Shown here: positions 6,880-14,477 of the stretch, one piece after another
Numbering within the stretch: the stretch's first letter is position 1
How the letters are laid out: every line of letters begins with the position of its first letter
Assembly: GCA_021810685.1 (NCBI GenBank)
Contig: JAJZII010000006.1
Span: 1 to 16,787 of the forward strand
Reading direction: 5' to 3'
Origin: Microcaldota archaeon
GTDB taxonomy: Archaea; Micrarchaeota; Micrarchaeia; Micrarchaeales; Micrarchaeaceae
Length of the DNA stretch: 16,787 nucleotides
Made by a program: the position numbers and the translations under genes
Notes under the pieces: generated by a model
What the model was told of the DNA's origin: nothing
What the model saw: the letters and a program-made list of their open reading frames with translations, nothing else
The model's database searches: none

Positions 6880-7836
6880 TCAGCTATTGAGGTTATCCTT
6901 TATCTTGGCGAGGTCGACGAAGCGCCGGTAAGTAGACGGATGGGTTGCGAGCAGCGAACCGAGAACGGCAAGGATACCCTGCCGGCTCTGATGCGCCCTC
7001 CTGACCAGATCCTCTATGTCGGCTTGAGGTATGAGCTTCTTCAAAGACGAGGCGTTCTTCTTTATGTCGTTGGCGTCCTTCTCCGCGCTGAAGAAGTCGA
7101 CTATGTAGAGCGACCTCGCGACGGTCGAGCTCTGCGAGGCGTTCTGCGTGCCGGCGTTGGCGGACGTTATCTTGAAAAGGGCGGATGCCAGGTACTCGGG
7201 CTTCTTAGTTGTGGTGGCTGAATACTCGTCAGCAAAGCTCTCCCGTGTTCTCGACAGGGAGAGCACGAGCAGCTCCGATATGAAGTAGACGATGAACGCG
7301 AGCAGGCCGAACAGGAAGATATACGAGCCGTTGTTCCTGCCCTCTCCCAATATGCCAGACCAGAGCACGCTCTGCGCTATTATGTACGCCAGCATAGGTA
7401 TGAACGCGACGACCGTCATCACTACTACGTCGTTGTGCCGGAGGTGCCCGATTTCGTGCGCCAGCACCGCCCTCAGCTCCTTGGCATCGAGCAGCGGGAG
7501 CAGGCCCTCGTGCACCACCAGCGTGGAGCTCTTCCTTGTGCGCCCGAAGACGAAGGCGTTTGGCTCCTTGACCGGCGCAATCGCTATGCGCGGCACTGGA
7601 ACCTTTGCCTGGTCCGCTAGTTCCTTGACCATCGTGTGCAGTTGGGGGTACTCGTCGTCCTTTATGTAGTGTATGCGCGACGCCTTCGCCAGGATGTGCG
7701 GCGAGATGTACCACTGAAGGAGAAAGAATAGCGCTGCAAAGACTATGATGAAGTAGGTGCTTATGCCCGCGTAGAGCAGCAGCGCATATATGATGGCAAA
7801 GCCTATCGCAAACGAAAGTATGAGCGTTATGTACAT
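6880..7836 (-). CDS. htpX: HtpX family membrane zinc metalloprotease, 318 aa (possibly 327)
   Basis: An M48 peptidase that degrades damaged membrane proteins. Two hydrophobic segments lie near residues 5-44 and two near 137-158 and 172-196, the HtpX layout. Zinc ligands are the two histidines of H-E-I-G-H (127-131, with E128 as catalytic base) and E199 in R-T-R-E-S-F-A-D-E. P-N-A-F at 92-95 is also typical. ATG 7836 lacks a close Shine-Dalgarno. Upstream, in frame, the nine codons from ATC 7863 encode I-S-T-A-T-L-R-L-R before the M-Y-I-T, resembling the family's usual L-R-L-R-M-Y-x-T opening, and a strong AGGGGTGG lies 7 bases before that ATC. The real start may therefore be a non-AUG codon. 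Confidence 0.92.
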   Translation of the reverse strand: MYITLILSFAIGFAIIYALLLYAGISTYFIIVFAALFFLLQWYISPHILAKASRIHYIKDDEYPQLHTMVKELADQAKVPVPRIAIAPVKEPNAFVFGRTRKSSTLVVHEGLLPLLDAKELRAVLAHEIGHLRHNDVVVMTVVAFIPMLAYIIAQSVLWSGILGEGRNNGSYIFLFGLLAFIVYFISELLVLSLSRTRESFADEYSATTTKKPEYLASALFKITSANAGTQNASQSSTVARSLYIVDFFSAEKDANDIKKNASSLKKLIPQADIEDLVRRAHQSRQGILAVLGSLLATHPSTYRRFVDLAKIKDNLNS

Positions 7837-8015
7837 GCGCAGCCTTAGAGTTGCCGTGCTGATCGTGGTGCCACCCCTGGCTCAATCGCCAGCAATAGTA
7901 TTCGCTGCCTACCATTTAATACCTTTCCAATGTTTCGGGTTTGGAGGCGCTAAAGCACGCCGGAACTGTTGCGCGCAGAGGTCAGCAACAGGGATAAATA
8001 CCTTACTGGGGCAAT

Positions 8016-8771
8016 ATGACTGACCAGTCACGGGCGTTGCGCATGACGGACGCATTAGAGAGCGTAGTATCTGCGCCAGCTAAGGCATTCGACCTGGAAG
8101 GCTTCGTCCGCAACGCGACGTGGCGTGAGCTCCTGATGGAGCTCGTTGACAGGAACGAGCTTGACCCGTGGGATATAGACATCGCGAAGATGGTCGAGAG
8201 CTACGTGGCCGTCATACACAACATGAAGGTCATGGACTTATTCGTGCCTGCGAACATCGTGCTCGCGGCCTCGATACTGCTAAGGATGAAGAGCGAGAGC
8301 ATCTCCATCTTTGAGGTGCATGAGCCTGTTGACGATGCGGAGGAACCCAGGATGGGCCAGCGCGTGCTTCCAAATGTCGAGGGCATCACCCCGAGGGCGC
8401 GCCAGCAGCCGGGGAAGCGCATAACGCTCGCTGAGCTCATGGACGCGCTTGATGATGCCATGAAGATGGTGCAGCACAGGGAGGAGCGCGAGATAGCGCA
8501 GTCCATACCTGTGCAGTTCTACGTCAACGATGACGACATAGACGAGAAGATGGAGCGTGTCTATTCGCTCGTGAAGAAGAACGCCGACGAGTACAGGACG
8601 ACTACGTTCGCCAACCTCGCCAGGCTGTTCGGCAGCTCTGAAAGCATACTTCTCGACCTATTCGTGCCGCTGCTCTTCCTGGCGCACAAGGGGCGCGTAT
8701 CGATGAAGCAGGATAGCTTCTTCGACGAGATATTCGTAATGTTGGGTGAGCGCAGTGCTGCAGCAGGCTAA
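8016..8771 (+). CDS. scpA: Segregation and condensation protein ScpA (kleisin), 251 aa
   Basis: ScpA is the kleisin that bridges SMC heads and binds ScpB to form the chromosome-condensing complex. F-D-L-E-G-F-V, L-M-E-L-V and N-E-L-D-P-W-D-I-D-I-A-K (about residues 25-60) are the ScpA N-terminal signature, followed by L-A-A-S-I-L-L-R-M-K-S. The C-terminal ~70 residues form the winged-helix part with F-A-N-L-A-R-L-F. ATG 8016 and ATG 8043 are both possible starts; GATAAATA at 7993-8000 is the likely TATA box and would place initiation near 8020, which slightly favours 8043. No smc gene is in the window. It overlaps scpB, so the two are co-translated. Confidence 0.92.
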   Translation: MTDQSRALRMTDALESVVSAPAKAFDLEGFVRNATWRELLMELVDRNELDPWDIDIAKMVESYVAVIHNMKVMDLFVPANIVLAASILLRMKSESISIFEVHEPVDDAEEPRMGQRVLPNVEGITPRARQQPGKRITLAELMDALDDAMKMVQHREEREIAQSIPVQFYVNDDDIDEKMERVYSLVKKNADEYRTTTFANLARLFGSSESILLDLFVPLLFLAHKGRVSMKQDSFFDEIFVMLGERSAAAG

Positions 8772-9261
8772 TTCAGATGTAGAGCAGGACACGAAGCGCC
8801 TGATAGAGGCCGCGCTCTTCGTCACAGGCAAGGCGATGAGCTCTGAGGAGCTCTCGCAGGCCACCGGCATCGCGTCCCTTGGTTATATATCGAAGGCACT
8901 GAAGGAGCTGCAGAACGATTACGAGATCAGGGCAGGGTCCTTGCGCGTCATCGAGATAGGCGGCAAATACATGCTAACCGTCGCTGAGCCTTATGCGAGC
9001 AAGGTCAACGGCCTCGCGGGCCAGCCGGACATAACGAGAGGAGCGTTGCGCATACTTGCTTACGTGAGCAGGAACGAACCCGTCTACCAGACCGACGTGG
9101 TCAAGGCATTCGGCTCGTCTACTTACGATTATATGAGGGAGCTGGTGGAGAATGACTTCGTGACAGCAAAGCGCGTCGGCAGGACCAAAAAGCTCCAGAC
9201 GACAAACAAGTTCAAAGAGTACTTCAGCCTGGGCGAGCCTGAAAAGCACGAGTCTCAGTAG
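8755..9261 (+). CDS. scpB: Segregation and condensation protein ScpB, 168 aa
   Basis: ScpB is the winged-helix partner of ScpA in the SMC complex. The first winged helix starts R-L-I-E-A-A-L-F-V-T-G and continues with S-S-E-E-L. The segment G-G-K-Y-M-L-T-V follows, and the second winged helix contains G-A-L-R-I-L-A-Y-V-S-R-N-E-P-V-Y-Q-T-D-V. The start is taken as GTG 8755, since GGGTGA (8744-8749) lies 5 bases upstream; the in-frame GTG 8746 is part of that site. It overlaps the end of scpA by 17 bases. Its stop overlaps the convergent adenosyltransferase gene by 7 bases. Confidence 0.92.
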   Translation: MLQQANSDVEQDTKRLIEAALFVTGKAMSSEELSQATGIASLGYISKALKELQNDYEIRAGSLRVIEIGGKYMLTVAEPYASKVNGLAGQPDITRGALRILAYVSRNEPVYQTDVVKAFGSSTYDYMRELVENDFVTAKRVGRTKKLQTTNKFKEYFSLGEPEKHESQ

Positions 9262-9803
9262 ACAGGCCTCTGCTCCTCTGCACCCTCTTCTTTGTTGACG
9301 CAGCGAGCCGCATAAAACAGGTATGACGAGAGCCGGTTCATGTAGACCTTGAGCTTTAGGTTCAGGTCTTTCTTCTCTATACACAGCCTAACAACAGAGC
9401 GTTCGGCGCGCCGCGCAACAGTAGCAGCATGATCCAAATACGCGGCGCCCGCCGGCCCGCCGGGCAGTACAAACGACTTAAGTTGCCCGACCTTCGCACC
9501 CACTTCCTCGGTTGCTTCCTCAAGCGCCTTCACCTCGGCTCCGGAGATGGTGCGCTTCGGGGTGAACCTTGGATCCTCGCTCGCTGCAAGTTCCGCCCCT
9601 ATCACGAAGAGCTCGTTCTGTATGGCGCGCACGTGATTAGATATCATGTCGCTGTCGAGGTTCTGCAGCGCTACGCCCAGAACTGCGTTGAGCTCGTTCA
9701 CGTCACCGATCGCGTGCATGAGTGCGCTGTCCTTCCCGACACGCCTGGAGCCGACGATAGTGTTGCCGTCGTCGCCTGTGCCGGTATAGAAATCAGAGAC
9801 CAT
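9255..9803 (-). CDS. PduO-type ATP:cob(I)alamin adenosyltransferase, 182 aa
   Basis: The enzyme transfers adenosyl from ATP to reduced cobalamin to make coenzyme B12. T-G-T-G-D-D-G (7-13) and R-V-G-K-D-S (21-26) form the ATP loop, F-V-L-P-G-G (111-116) and V-A-R-R-A-E-R (129-135) are the core signature, and Y-M-N-R-L-S-S-Y-L-F is the last helix. The usual D-E-L-N appears as N-E-L-N (36-39), and the usual H-x-A-R-T before R-R-A-E-R is H-A-A-T, so two conserved positions differ. GGGTG lies 5 bases before ATG 9803. No other cobalamin gene is nearby, and the convergent overlap with scpB says nothing about function. The protein may act on imported corrinoid. Confidence 0.88.
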   Translation of the reverse strand: MVSDFYTGTGDDGNTIVGSRRVGKDSALMHAIGDVNELNAVLGVALQNLDSDMISNHVRAIQNELFVIGAELAASEDPRFTPKRTISGAEVKALEEATEEVGAKVGQLKSFVLPGGPAGAAYLDHAATVARRAERSVVRLCIEKKDLNLKLKVYMNRLSSYLFYAARCVNKEEGAEEQRPVY

Positions 9804-9832
9804 GGAAGCACCCTTTTATACCTTGTCAAAAT

Positions 9833-9854
9833 AACTATAAAAGCCTATAAAGCA
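9833..9854. promoter_or_regulatory. TATA boxes shared by tRNA-Val and the divergent adenosyltransferase gene
   Basis: Plus strand: TATAAA at 9846-9851, about 28 bases before the first tRNA base, and a second ACTATAAAAG just upstream. Read on the minus strand the same A/T blocks give CTTTATAG and CTTTTATAG, which could start the adenosyltransferase transcript near 9815. Confidence 0.5.
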
Positions 9855-9876
9855 GAGCTTACAGAGCTTTTCGCAT

Positions 9877-9948
9877 GGGCCCGTAGTCGAGTGGTAAGAC
9901 GTCCGCTTCACACGCGGGAGACCTGGAGTTCAATTCTCCACGGGCCCA
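9877..9948 (+). tRNA. tRNA-Val, anticodon CAC
   Basis: A full 72-base cloverleaf. Acceptor stem: GGGCCCG (9877-9883) with CGGGCCC (9941-9947), seven perfect pairs, discriminator A9948. D arm: GTC/GAC around GAGTGGTAA. Anticodon stem: 9902-9906 with 9914-9918 (one T-G pair). The loop TTCACAC puts CAC at 34-36, reading the GTG codon of valine. T arm: TGGAG/CTCCA around TTCAATT. CCA is not encoded and there is no intron. TTTT at 9953-9956 likely ends transcription. Confidence 0.97.
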
Positions 9949-10181
9949 CTTGTTTTCATCCGACGCCAAGCCTGTTGAACGTTGATGCTGCAAAGGCGAG
10001 CAGCACACATGTTTGCATGACTAGCGCAGGCAGGTCAGTTCACACTTGCAGTATGCTATAACAGAGGCGTGTGGCCGAGGCCCGTGCCTTCTATACACCG
10101 ATAATTATTAGGGCCATCCGACCAGTCAGCAGGATATACGCAGATATAAAAGATGAGCCGTGCATTTCGTTACGTGTCATC
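9949..10181. other. Gene-free stretch after tRNA-Val, with a 30-base copy of part of gatD
   Basis: This is the longest gap in the window (233 bases). It holds the tRNA T-run terminator, no convincing small gene, the perfect gatD-derived repeat at 10065-10094, and at 10145-10150 a TATAAA that probably serves the peptidase gene, placing initiation near 10174, a few bases before ATG 10182. Confidence 0.6.
10065..10094 (+). repeat. Perfect 30-base repeat, copy A (intergenic)
   Basis: It begins AGGCGTGTGGCC and ends GTGCCTTCTAT, and is identical to 13433-13462 in the same orientation. The flanks diverge at once on both sides (G versus C before, A versus T after). Its first 25 bases can fold into a stem of about ten pairs around a CGAG loop with one bulged T. 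Confidence 0.9.
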
Positions 10182-11261
10182 ATGAAAAGCGCGCGGCAGA
10201 GGCTCGACAGGCTCTTCTCGAATGGCGGCTTCGACGCCCTGTTCCTAATGAATACAGAGGCGAAGGACGCCAACTTCACTTACCTGACGGGCTTCGAGGG
10301 AGGAACCTTCGAGCAGTCGATGCTTGTCGCTACCAGGCACGGGATGACGCTGCTGACGTCGGAGCTCGAGAAGGGCATAGCAATTGCCGAGAGGCCGAAG
10401 GAACTCGATGTCAAGATAGTGGATAGCAGGGCCGACATGACCAATGCATTGGGCTCGCTGCTCAAGGGCAGGCGCGTCGGCATAACAGGGAGCTTCCTGC
10501 CGTACGCGTATTACAGGTTCCTGAAAAAGCACTCGAGACCGAAGAGCGTGAAGGATGCCACTGCGCTCTTTGCTGAAGCGCGCATGATCAAGGATGCGCG
10601 TGAAACAGAGAGCATAAGCAAGGCAGTATCCATAACGAAGAAGGCGCTTGCAGCGATACCTGATTATTTCAAGGAGGGAATGACGGAGCTCCAGCTCGCG
10701 GCGAGGTTCAATTACCTGATGGGCGAGCATGGCTCCCCTGCTCAGGCATTCGACAGCATAGTCGCCTTCGGCCCGAACAGCGCGCTGCCGCATCATTCGC
10801 CCGATGCGACAAGGCTTAGGCCAAACAGTATCGTACTTCTCGACGTAGGCGCAAAGCACGCCAATTACTGCGCAGACATGACGCGAACGTTTATCTTCAG
10901 GCCCGATAGGAAAAGCGCGAAGTACGCCCGCATGAACAGAATCATTGAAGTTGTCAGGGAGGCGCAGGCTCTGGGCCTGAAACGCATAAGGCCAGGCATA
11001 CCAGGCAGCGAAGTGCACAATGCAGTGTCGGACTTCATCAACAAGGCGGATGGAGGAGCTTACAAGGGCCTGTTCATGCACGCCCTGGGCCACGGGCTCG
11101 GCCTCGAGGTCCACGACGGACCAGGCCTTGGGTTGCAGAAGAACATCCTGAAGCAGAACATGGTCGTGAGCGACGAGCCAGGCATTTACGTGCATGGATT
11201 TGGAGGCGCGCGCTTCGAGGACGATGTGCTCATAACGAAGAACGGGGCAAGGTTTCTCTGA
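10182..11261 (+). CDS. Xaa-Pro peptidase, M24 family, 359 aa
   Basis: A cytosolic metallopeptidase that removes residues next to proline (Xaa-Pro dipeptidase or aminopeptidase). Residues 1-130 form the creatinase-like N-terminal domain. The pita-bread catalytic domain has all five metal ligands: D221 (L-L-D-V-G), D232 (C-A-D-M-T-R-T), H304 (A-L-G-H-G-L-G), E332 (D-E-P-G-I-Y) and E346 (R-F-E-D-D). H204-H205 in P-H-H-S lies at the usual substrate-binding site. ATG 10182 is chosen because it begins the N-terminal domain properly and has a TATA box at 10145-10150. A longer frame from GTG 10071 would start inside the 30-base repeat and add unrelated residues. It converges on gatE with two bases between stop codons. 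Confidence 0.92.
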   Translation: MKSARQRLDRLFSNGGFDALFLMNTEAKDANFTYLTGFEGGTFEQSMLVATRHGMTLLTSELEKGIAIAERPKELDVKIVDSRADMTNALGSLLKGRRVGITGSFLPYAYYRFLKKHSRPKSVKDATALFAEARMIKDARETESISKAVSITKKALAAIPDYFKEGMTELQLAARFNYLMGEHGSPAQAFDSIVAFGPNSALPHHSPDATRLRPNSIVLLDVGAKHANYCADMTRTFIFRPDRKSAKYARMNRIIEVVREAQALGLKRIRPGIPGSEVHNAVSDFINKADGGAYKGLFMHALGHGLGLEVHDGPGLGLQKNILKQNMVVSDEPGIYVHGFGGARFEDDVLITKNGARFL

Positions 11262-11263
11262 GT

Positions 11264-13117
11264 CTACTCGCCGGAAACGACCTTGTTCAGCTCAGCTCCG
11301 TCGACATTGAGCCTATGCTTCTGCATGATTCTCCGGATGAGCTCAGCATTACTGAGCTTAGGCTCCTCTTTCCTGAACCTTTGGACGAGGTTCTTCAGCT
11401 CGCTCCCAGTCATGCGGGCTAAACCCTTTCCCTTTATGATTGTGTCCACGTCACCCTCCTTCCCCGAGAGGGCTTTGAGCACCTCATCCACGGCATGCTT
11501 GGTAAGTTTTCCTTTGGCGTAGGCGCCGAAGAGCTCCGCGAGCCTGCTTTCAGGTATCGAATCGACAGCGAAGCCGCCGCGTCTTAACTCCGTGAACTTC
11601 TGCAGCAGCGTGTTGGCGATGAAGGTGAAGTCCGCGCCTTCCTGTGCGGCGAGGACTTTGTAGAGGGGGAGCCTAGGAGATACCATAAGAAGTGCGGCGA
11701 GCTCCGCACTGTTGAACTCCTTCATTAGGCGCGAGCGCTCCTTCTCGATACTGGGGGCGAGCTTCTTGGCGTCGGACAGCATCCGGTCAGTCACCTGTAT
11801 AGGCCTGACGTCTGTCTCCGGATACATGCGCGAGCCACCCGGCAACGGCCTCATGAACCTCGTCGTGAAAGTTTCTGCGCTGGCTACGGCGCGCGTCTCT
11901 TCCGGGACGCCGACCAGTGCTGCGCGAACCCTTTCGGCCGCGAGCATCATCGACAGCGGCGCACTCTCCTTCGTGCCTGCGATAATGATGAAGGCGCCGT
12001 CCTCCTTGAGCTTCATGTGTCCGCGCACTGCCTCTATCTCTTTGTCCTCAAAACCGTACGCCTTTAGGTCCTCGTCGCTGTGGATTATGCCCTTGACCCC
12101 GCCCATCTTCGCGTAGTCGCTTATCTCAGTGCCGAGGCGCCTGCCGGGATTGACCTCGGTGCCCAGGGCACCCTTGAAGCCGGGGAGCGCGATGCCGACG
12201 GCCATGCCGCCGTTTCTTAGCATGTCAGCTATTATCTTCACTTTGGTGCCCTTCAGCAGCTTTGTCAGGTCATGCGACGACCCGACAGACGCGCTGCGCT
12301 TGATGAGCCAGTCCTTTATCTCCAAAAGCTTCTGTTGCCTCAGCACCTCGTTCTCGATGAACCTGTCCATCGTGTCAAGCTCCTGGAGACCCTTTATCTC
12401 TACGCGGGAGCCGCCCCTGATCGAGACGTTGACGTCCTGGCGTATAGATCCTATGCCTCTTTGCACGCGTCCTGTGAGCCTGAGAAGCGTGCCCAGATAC
12501 AGCGCAACCTTCTTCGCTTCGGCTGGCGAACGAATAAACGGGCTCGTATCTATTTCCACCAAAGGTATGCCTATGCGGTCCGAGTCGTAGGTTATCGAAT
12601 CGGCACCCTTGCCGCTTATGCCCGCAGACTCCTCCTCGAGCGACATCATCGTTATTCCGACCTCGCTGGCACCTGTCTTGACCTTGCCGTCCATGCCCAC
12701 GAGCACGGTGCGCTGGAATGCGCTTGGGTTGCTGCCATCGACCACCTCCTTCCTCATCGGTTCTAGCTCGTCGGCCACGCTCATGTCAAGGGCAGACGCT
12801 ACCGACAGGGCAATGCCGAGGGCCTCGTTATTCATCTCGCGCGGTGGCTCTTCGTCTATGTCGACGAGGCACGTATGTTCCTTGTATATATTATATACGA
12901 AGCGGCGCTTCTTCAGTTCCTCGAATTGCGCCGAGACGTCAACAGCACCCAGTTCACCAGCCACAGCGCGCTGGTACCTGAAGATGGCGGCGCTGCTTGG
13001 GCGCTCCGTGGTGCTGGCGGGGCATGCACAGAAGAGCTTGCGCTCCGTGGCCAGCCTCTGGTGTATCTCGAGACCGCACTTGAAGCCGAGCTTGGCGTAG
13101 TGCTCGTCGTCCGCCAT
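11264..13117 (-). CDS. gatE: Glu-tRNA(Gln) amidotransferase subunit GatE, 617 aa
   Basis: GatE binds Glu-tRNA(Gln), activates the glutamyl group with ATP and converts it to Gln-tRNA(Gln) with ammonia from GatD. The GatB/E cradle starts with G-F-K-C-G-L-E-I-H-Q (11-20), followed by a C-x-C (30 and 32). I-G-S-I-R-Q-D-V-N-V-S-I (222-233) is the family core. Residues about 280-408 are the AspRS-like insertion that separates GatE from GatB. The C-terminal ~150 residues form the YqeY-like tail that grips the tRNA. ATG 13117 follows the gatD stop with no gap, and GAGGTG six bases upstream lies in the end of gatD, so the pair is coupled. Length is normal for GatE. Confidence 0.96.
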   Translation of the reverse strand: MADDEHYAKLGFKCGLEIHQRLATERKLFCACPASTTERPSSAAIFRYQRAVAGELGAVDVSAQFEELKKRRFVYNIYKEHTCLVDIDEEPPREMNNEALGIALSVASALDMSVADELEPMRKEVVDGSNPSAFQRTVLVGMDGKVKTGASEVGITMMSLEEESAGISGKGADSITYDSDRIGIPLVEIDTSPFIRSPAEAKKVALYLGTLLRLTGRVQRGIGSIRQDVNVSIRGGSRVEIKGLQELDTMDRFIENEVLRQQKLLEIKDWLIKRSASVGSSHDLTKLLKGTKVKIIADMLRNGGMAVGIALPGFKGALGTEVNPGRRLGTEISDYAKMGGVKGIIHSDEDLKAYGFEDKEIEAVRGHMKLKEDGAFIIIAGTKESAPLSMMLAAERVRAALVGVPEETRAVASAETFTTRFMRPLPGGSRMYPETDVRPIQVTDRMLSDAKKLAPSIEKERSRLMKEFNSAELAALLMVSPRLPLYKVLAAQEGADFTFIANTLLQKFTELRRGGFAVDSIPESRLAELFGAYAKGKLTKHAVDEVLKALSGKEGDVDTIIKGKGLARMTGSELKNLVQRFRKEEPKLSNAELIRRIMQKHRLNVDGAELNKVVSGE

Positions 13118-14467
13118 TCAAAGCACCTCGTCGGTGAAGTCGTCGTACTCGTTGCGCTCAGTTATTTCGCCGGCAACATCCTTGCTTAGCATCTCCTTGG
13201 CCTTCGCGGCGCCGTAGTTGCCCAGGAGCCAGCCGAGCTTGACGTATGCGGTTTCAGGCAGCATGTCCTCGCAGTACACCACGCCCGCGTCGCTCAGCAG
13301 CCTGAGGTTCCGGTAGACGCTTGTGTTGACCCTGCCGTAGAGGCACTGCGACGTCATGCCAACTATTATGCCCCTGCCGACTGCGTCCTTTATTGCAGGG
13401 AGCCACGACTTTCCTTCGTGTTCCGTCGACACAGGCGTGTGGCCGAGGCCCGTGCCTTCTATTATTATGCCCTTGTAGCCTTTGTCCGCATAGTATGTTA
13501 TTATGTCGGGTGTAGAGTTGGGGTACGCCTTGACGAGCGCAACCTTCTGCTCGAAGGCAGGCATCGCCGCAGCGTCCTTCGCTTTGGCTGCCGGGCTTAT
13601 CTTCCTGTGCTTCCCTACATACTTTATTTCGCCGGTCGCACCCAGCTCTGCGATGGGCTTGCAGTTCACTGGCTTGAAGGCGTCGCGCCTCGAAGTGTGC
13701 ATCTTCCTCACCTTCGTGCCGCGCATGAACGCGCACTTATCGTCAGAACTCGTAGCATGCATGCAGATGCCGACCTCCGCGATGTCCGACTCGGCGGCGA
13801 GTCTCGCCGCGCATATCAGGTTGAGGAAGGCATCGCTCGAGCCCCGGTCGCCGCTGCGTTGCGCGCCAGTCAGGACAACGGGTGCGTCAAGATCCTTTAG
13901 CATGAAGCTCAGTGCCGCGGACGCGTAATGCATCGTGTCGGTGCCTATCGTCACGACGACGCCGCGGGCGCCCCCCTTGACTGCCTGCGCAGCCTCATCG
14001 GCGATGCGCTGCCACTCGATGTATGACATGTCCTCGCTGCTTATGCTGAAAAGCGCCTTTACGGAGATGCTGGCTATGCCGGAGAGCTCTGGCACCTCAT
14101 AGAAAAGTTCTTCGGGCTTGAGCAGCATGTAGACGCCCCCTGTCTTGTAGTCGACCTTGCTACCTATCGTACCGCCGGTGTAGAGCAGCGCAACCTTGGG
14201 AAGGTCCTCCTTCTGCTTCAGCTTGGCCGTCGGGAACGTGAGCTCCTTCTTGGCCGAGGCGGTGACCTTCGTCACCTTGGTTTTGCTGGGTTTGACGCCG
14301 ACGTTGTAGCCGTTCTTGAGCTTTACCACCAGCACGTTTGGGGCATTGGCCTCGGTGCCTGGCATCAGCTCACCCTCTATGACGGAACCGTGGTCCTCCG
14401 CCTTTATTATGTCGCCTATGCCGATGCCGTTCTTCTCAAGGAAATCCTGCATCGCCTTCGAGTACAT
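13118..14467 (-). CDS. gatD: Glu-tRNA(Gln) amidotransferase subunit GatD, 449 aa
   Basis: GatD is the asparaginase-like subunit that releases ammonia for GatE. An N-terminal SH3-like domain (about 1-80) precedes the asparaginase fold. Catalytic residues are visible: T100 in T-G-G-T-I-G-S, T176 and D177 in G-T-D-T-M, and K255 in V-R-K-M-H. The start is ATG 14467, since GAGGT lies just upstream and the protein then has normal length; an open frame extending to 14620 runs into the methylthiotransferase gene and encodes an arginine-rich non-family stretch. It lies 10 bases after the methylthiotransferase and directly before gatE. Codons 336-345 are the source of the 30-base repeat found beyond tRNA-Val. 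Confidence 0.96.
   Translation of the reverse strand: MYSKAMQDFLEKNGIGIGDIIKAEDHGSVIEGELMPGTEANAPNVLVVKLKNGYNVGVKPSKTKVTKVTASAKKELTFPTAKLKQKEDLPKVALLYTGGTIGSKVDYKTGGVYMLLKPEELFYEVPELSGIASISVKALFSISSEDMSYIEWQRIADEAAQAVKGGARGVVVTIGTDTMHYASAALSFMLKDLDAPVVLTGAQRSGDRGSSDAFLNLICAARLAAESDIAEVGICMHATSSDDKCAFMRGTKVRKMHTSRRDAFKPVNCKPIAELGATGEIKYVGKHRKISPAAKAKDAAAMPAFEQKVALVKAYPNSTPDIITYYADKGYKGIIIEGTGLGHTPVSTEHEGKSWLPAIKDAVGRGIIVGMTSQCLYGRVNTSVYRNLRLLSDAGVVYCEDMLPETAYVKLGWLLGNYGAAKAKEMLSKDVAGEITERNEYDDFTDEVL
13433..13462 (+). repeat. Perfect 30-base repeat, copy B (inside gatD)
   Basis: Read on the minus strand it is exactly ten gatD codons, encoding I-E-G-T-G-L-G-H-T-P (residues 336-345), a conserved motif of the asparaginase-like C-terminal part. 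This copy is therefore most likely the source, and the intergenic one the duplicate. Confidence 0.9.
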
Positions 14468-14477
14468 TGCACAACCT

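Noticed and set aside
7229..7915. Long open frame on the minus strand across htpX
   Set aside because: It is an out-of-frame, histidine-rich shadow of htpX with no family features.
9949..10064. Box C/D or H/ACA guide RNA after tRNA-Val
   Set aside because: TGATG occurs at one place, but no matching D box or clear hairpin-ACA arrangement was found.
10071..10181. Extension of the Xaa-Pro peptidase to GTG 10071
   Set aside because: It starts inside the 30-base gatD-derived repeat, runs through the likely TATA box, and the family N-terminus begins at 10182.
10245..11195. 316-codon open frame opposite the peptidase
   Set aside because: It is an antisense shadow produced by GC-rich codons; the sense strand has all M24 metal ligands.
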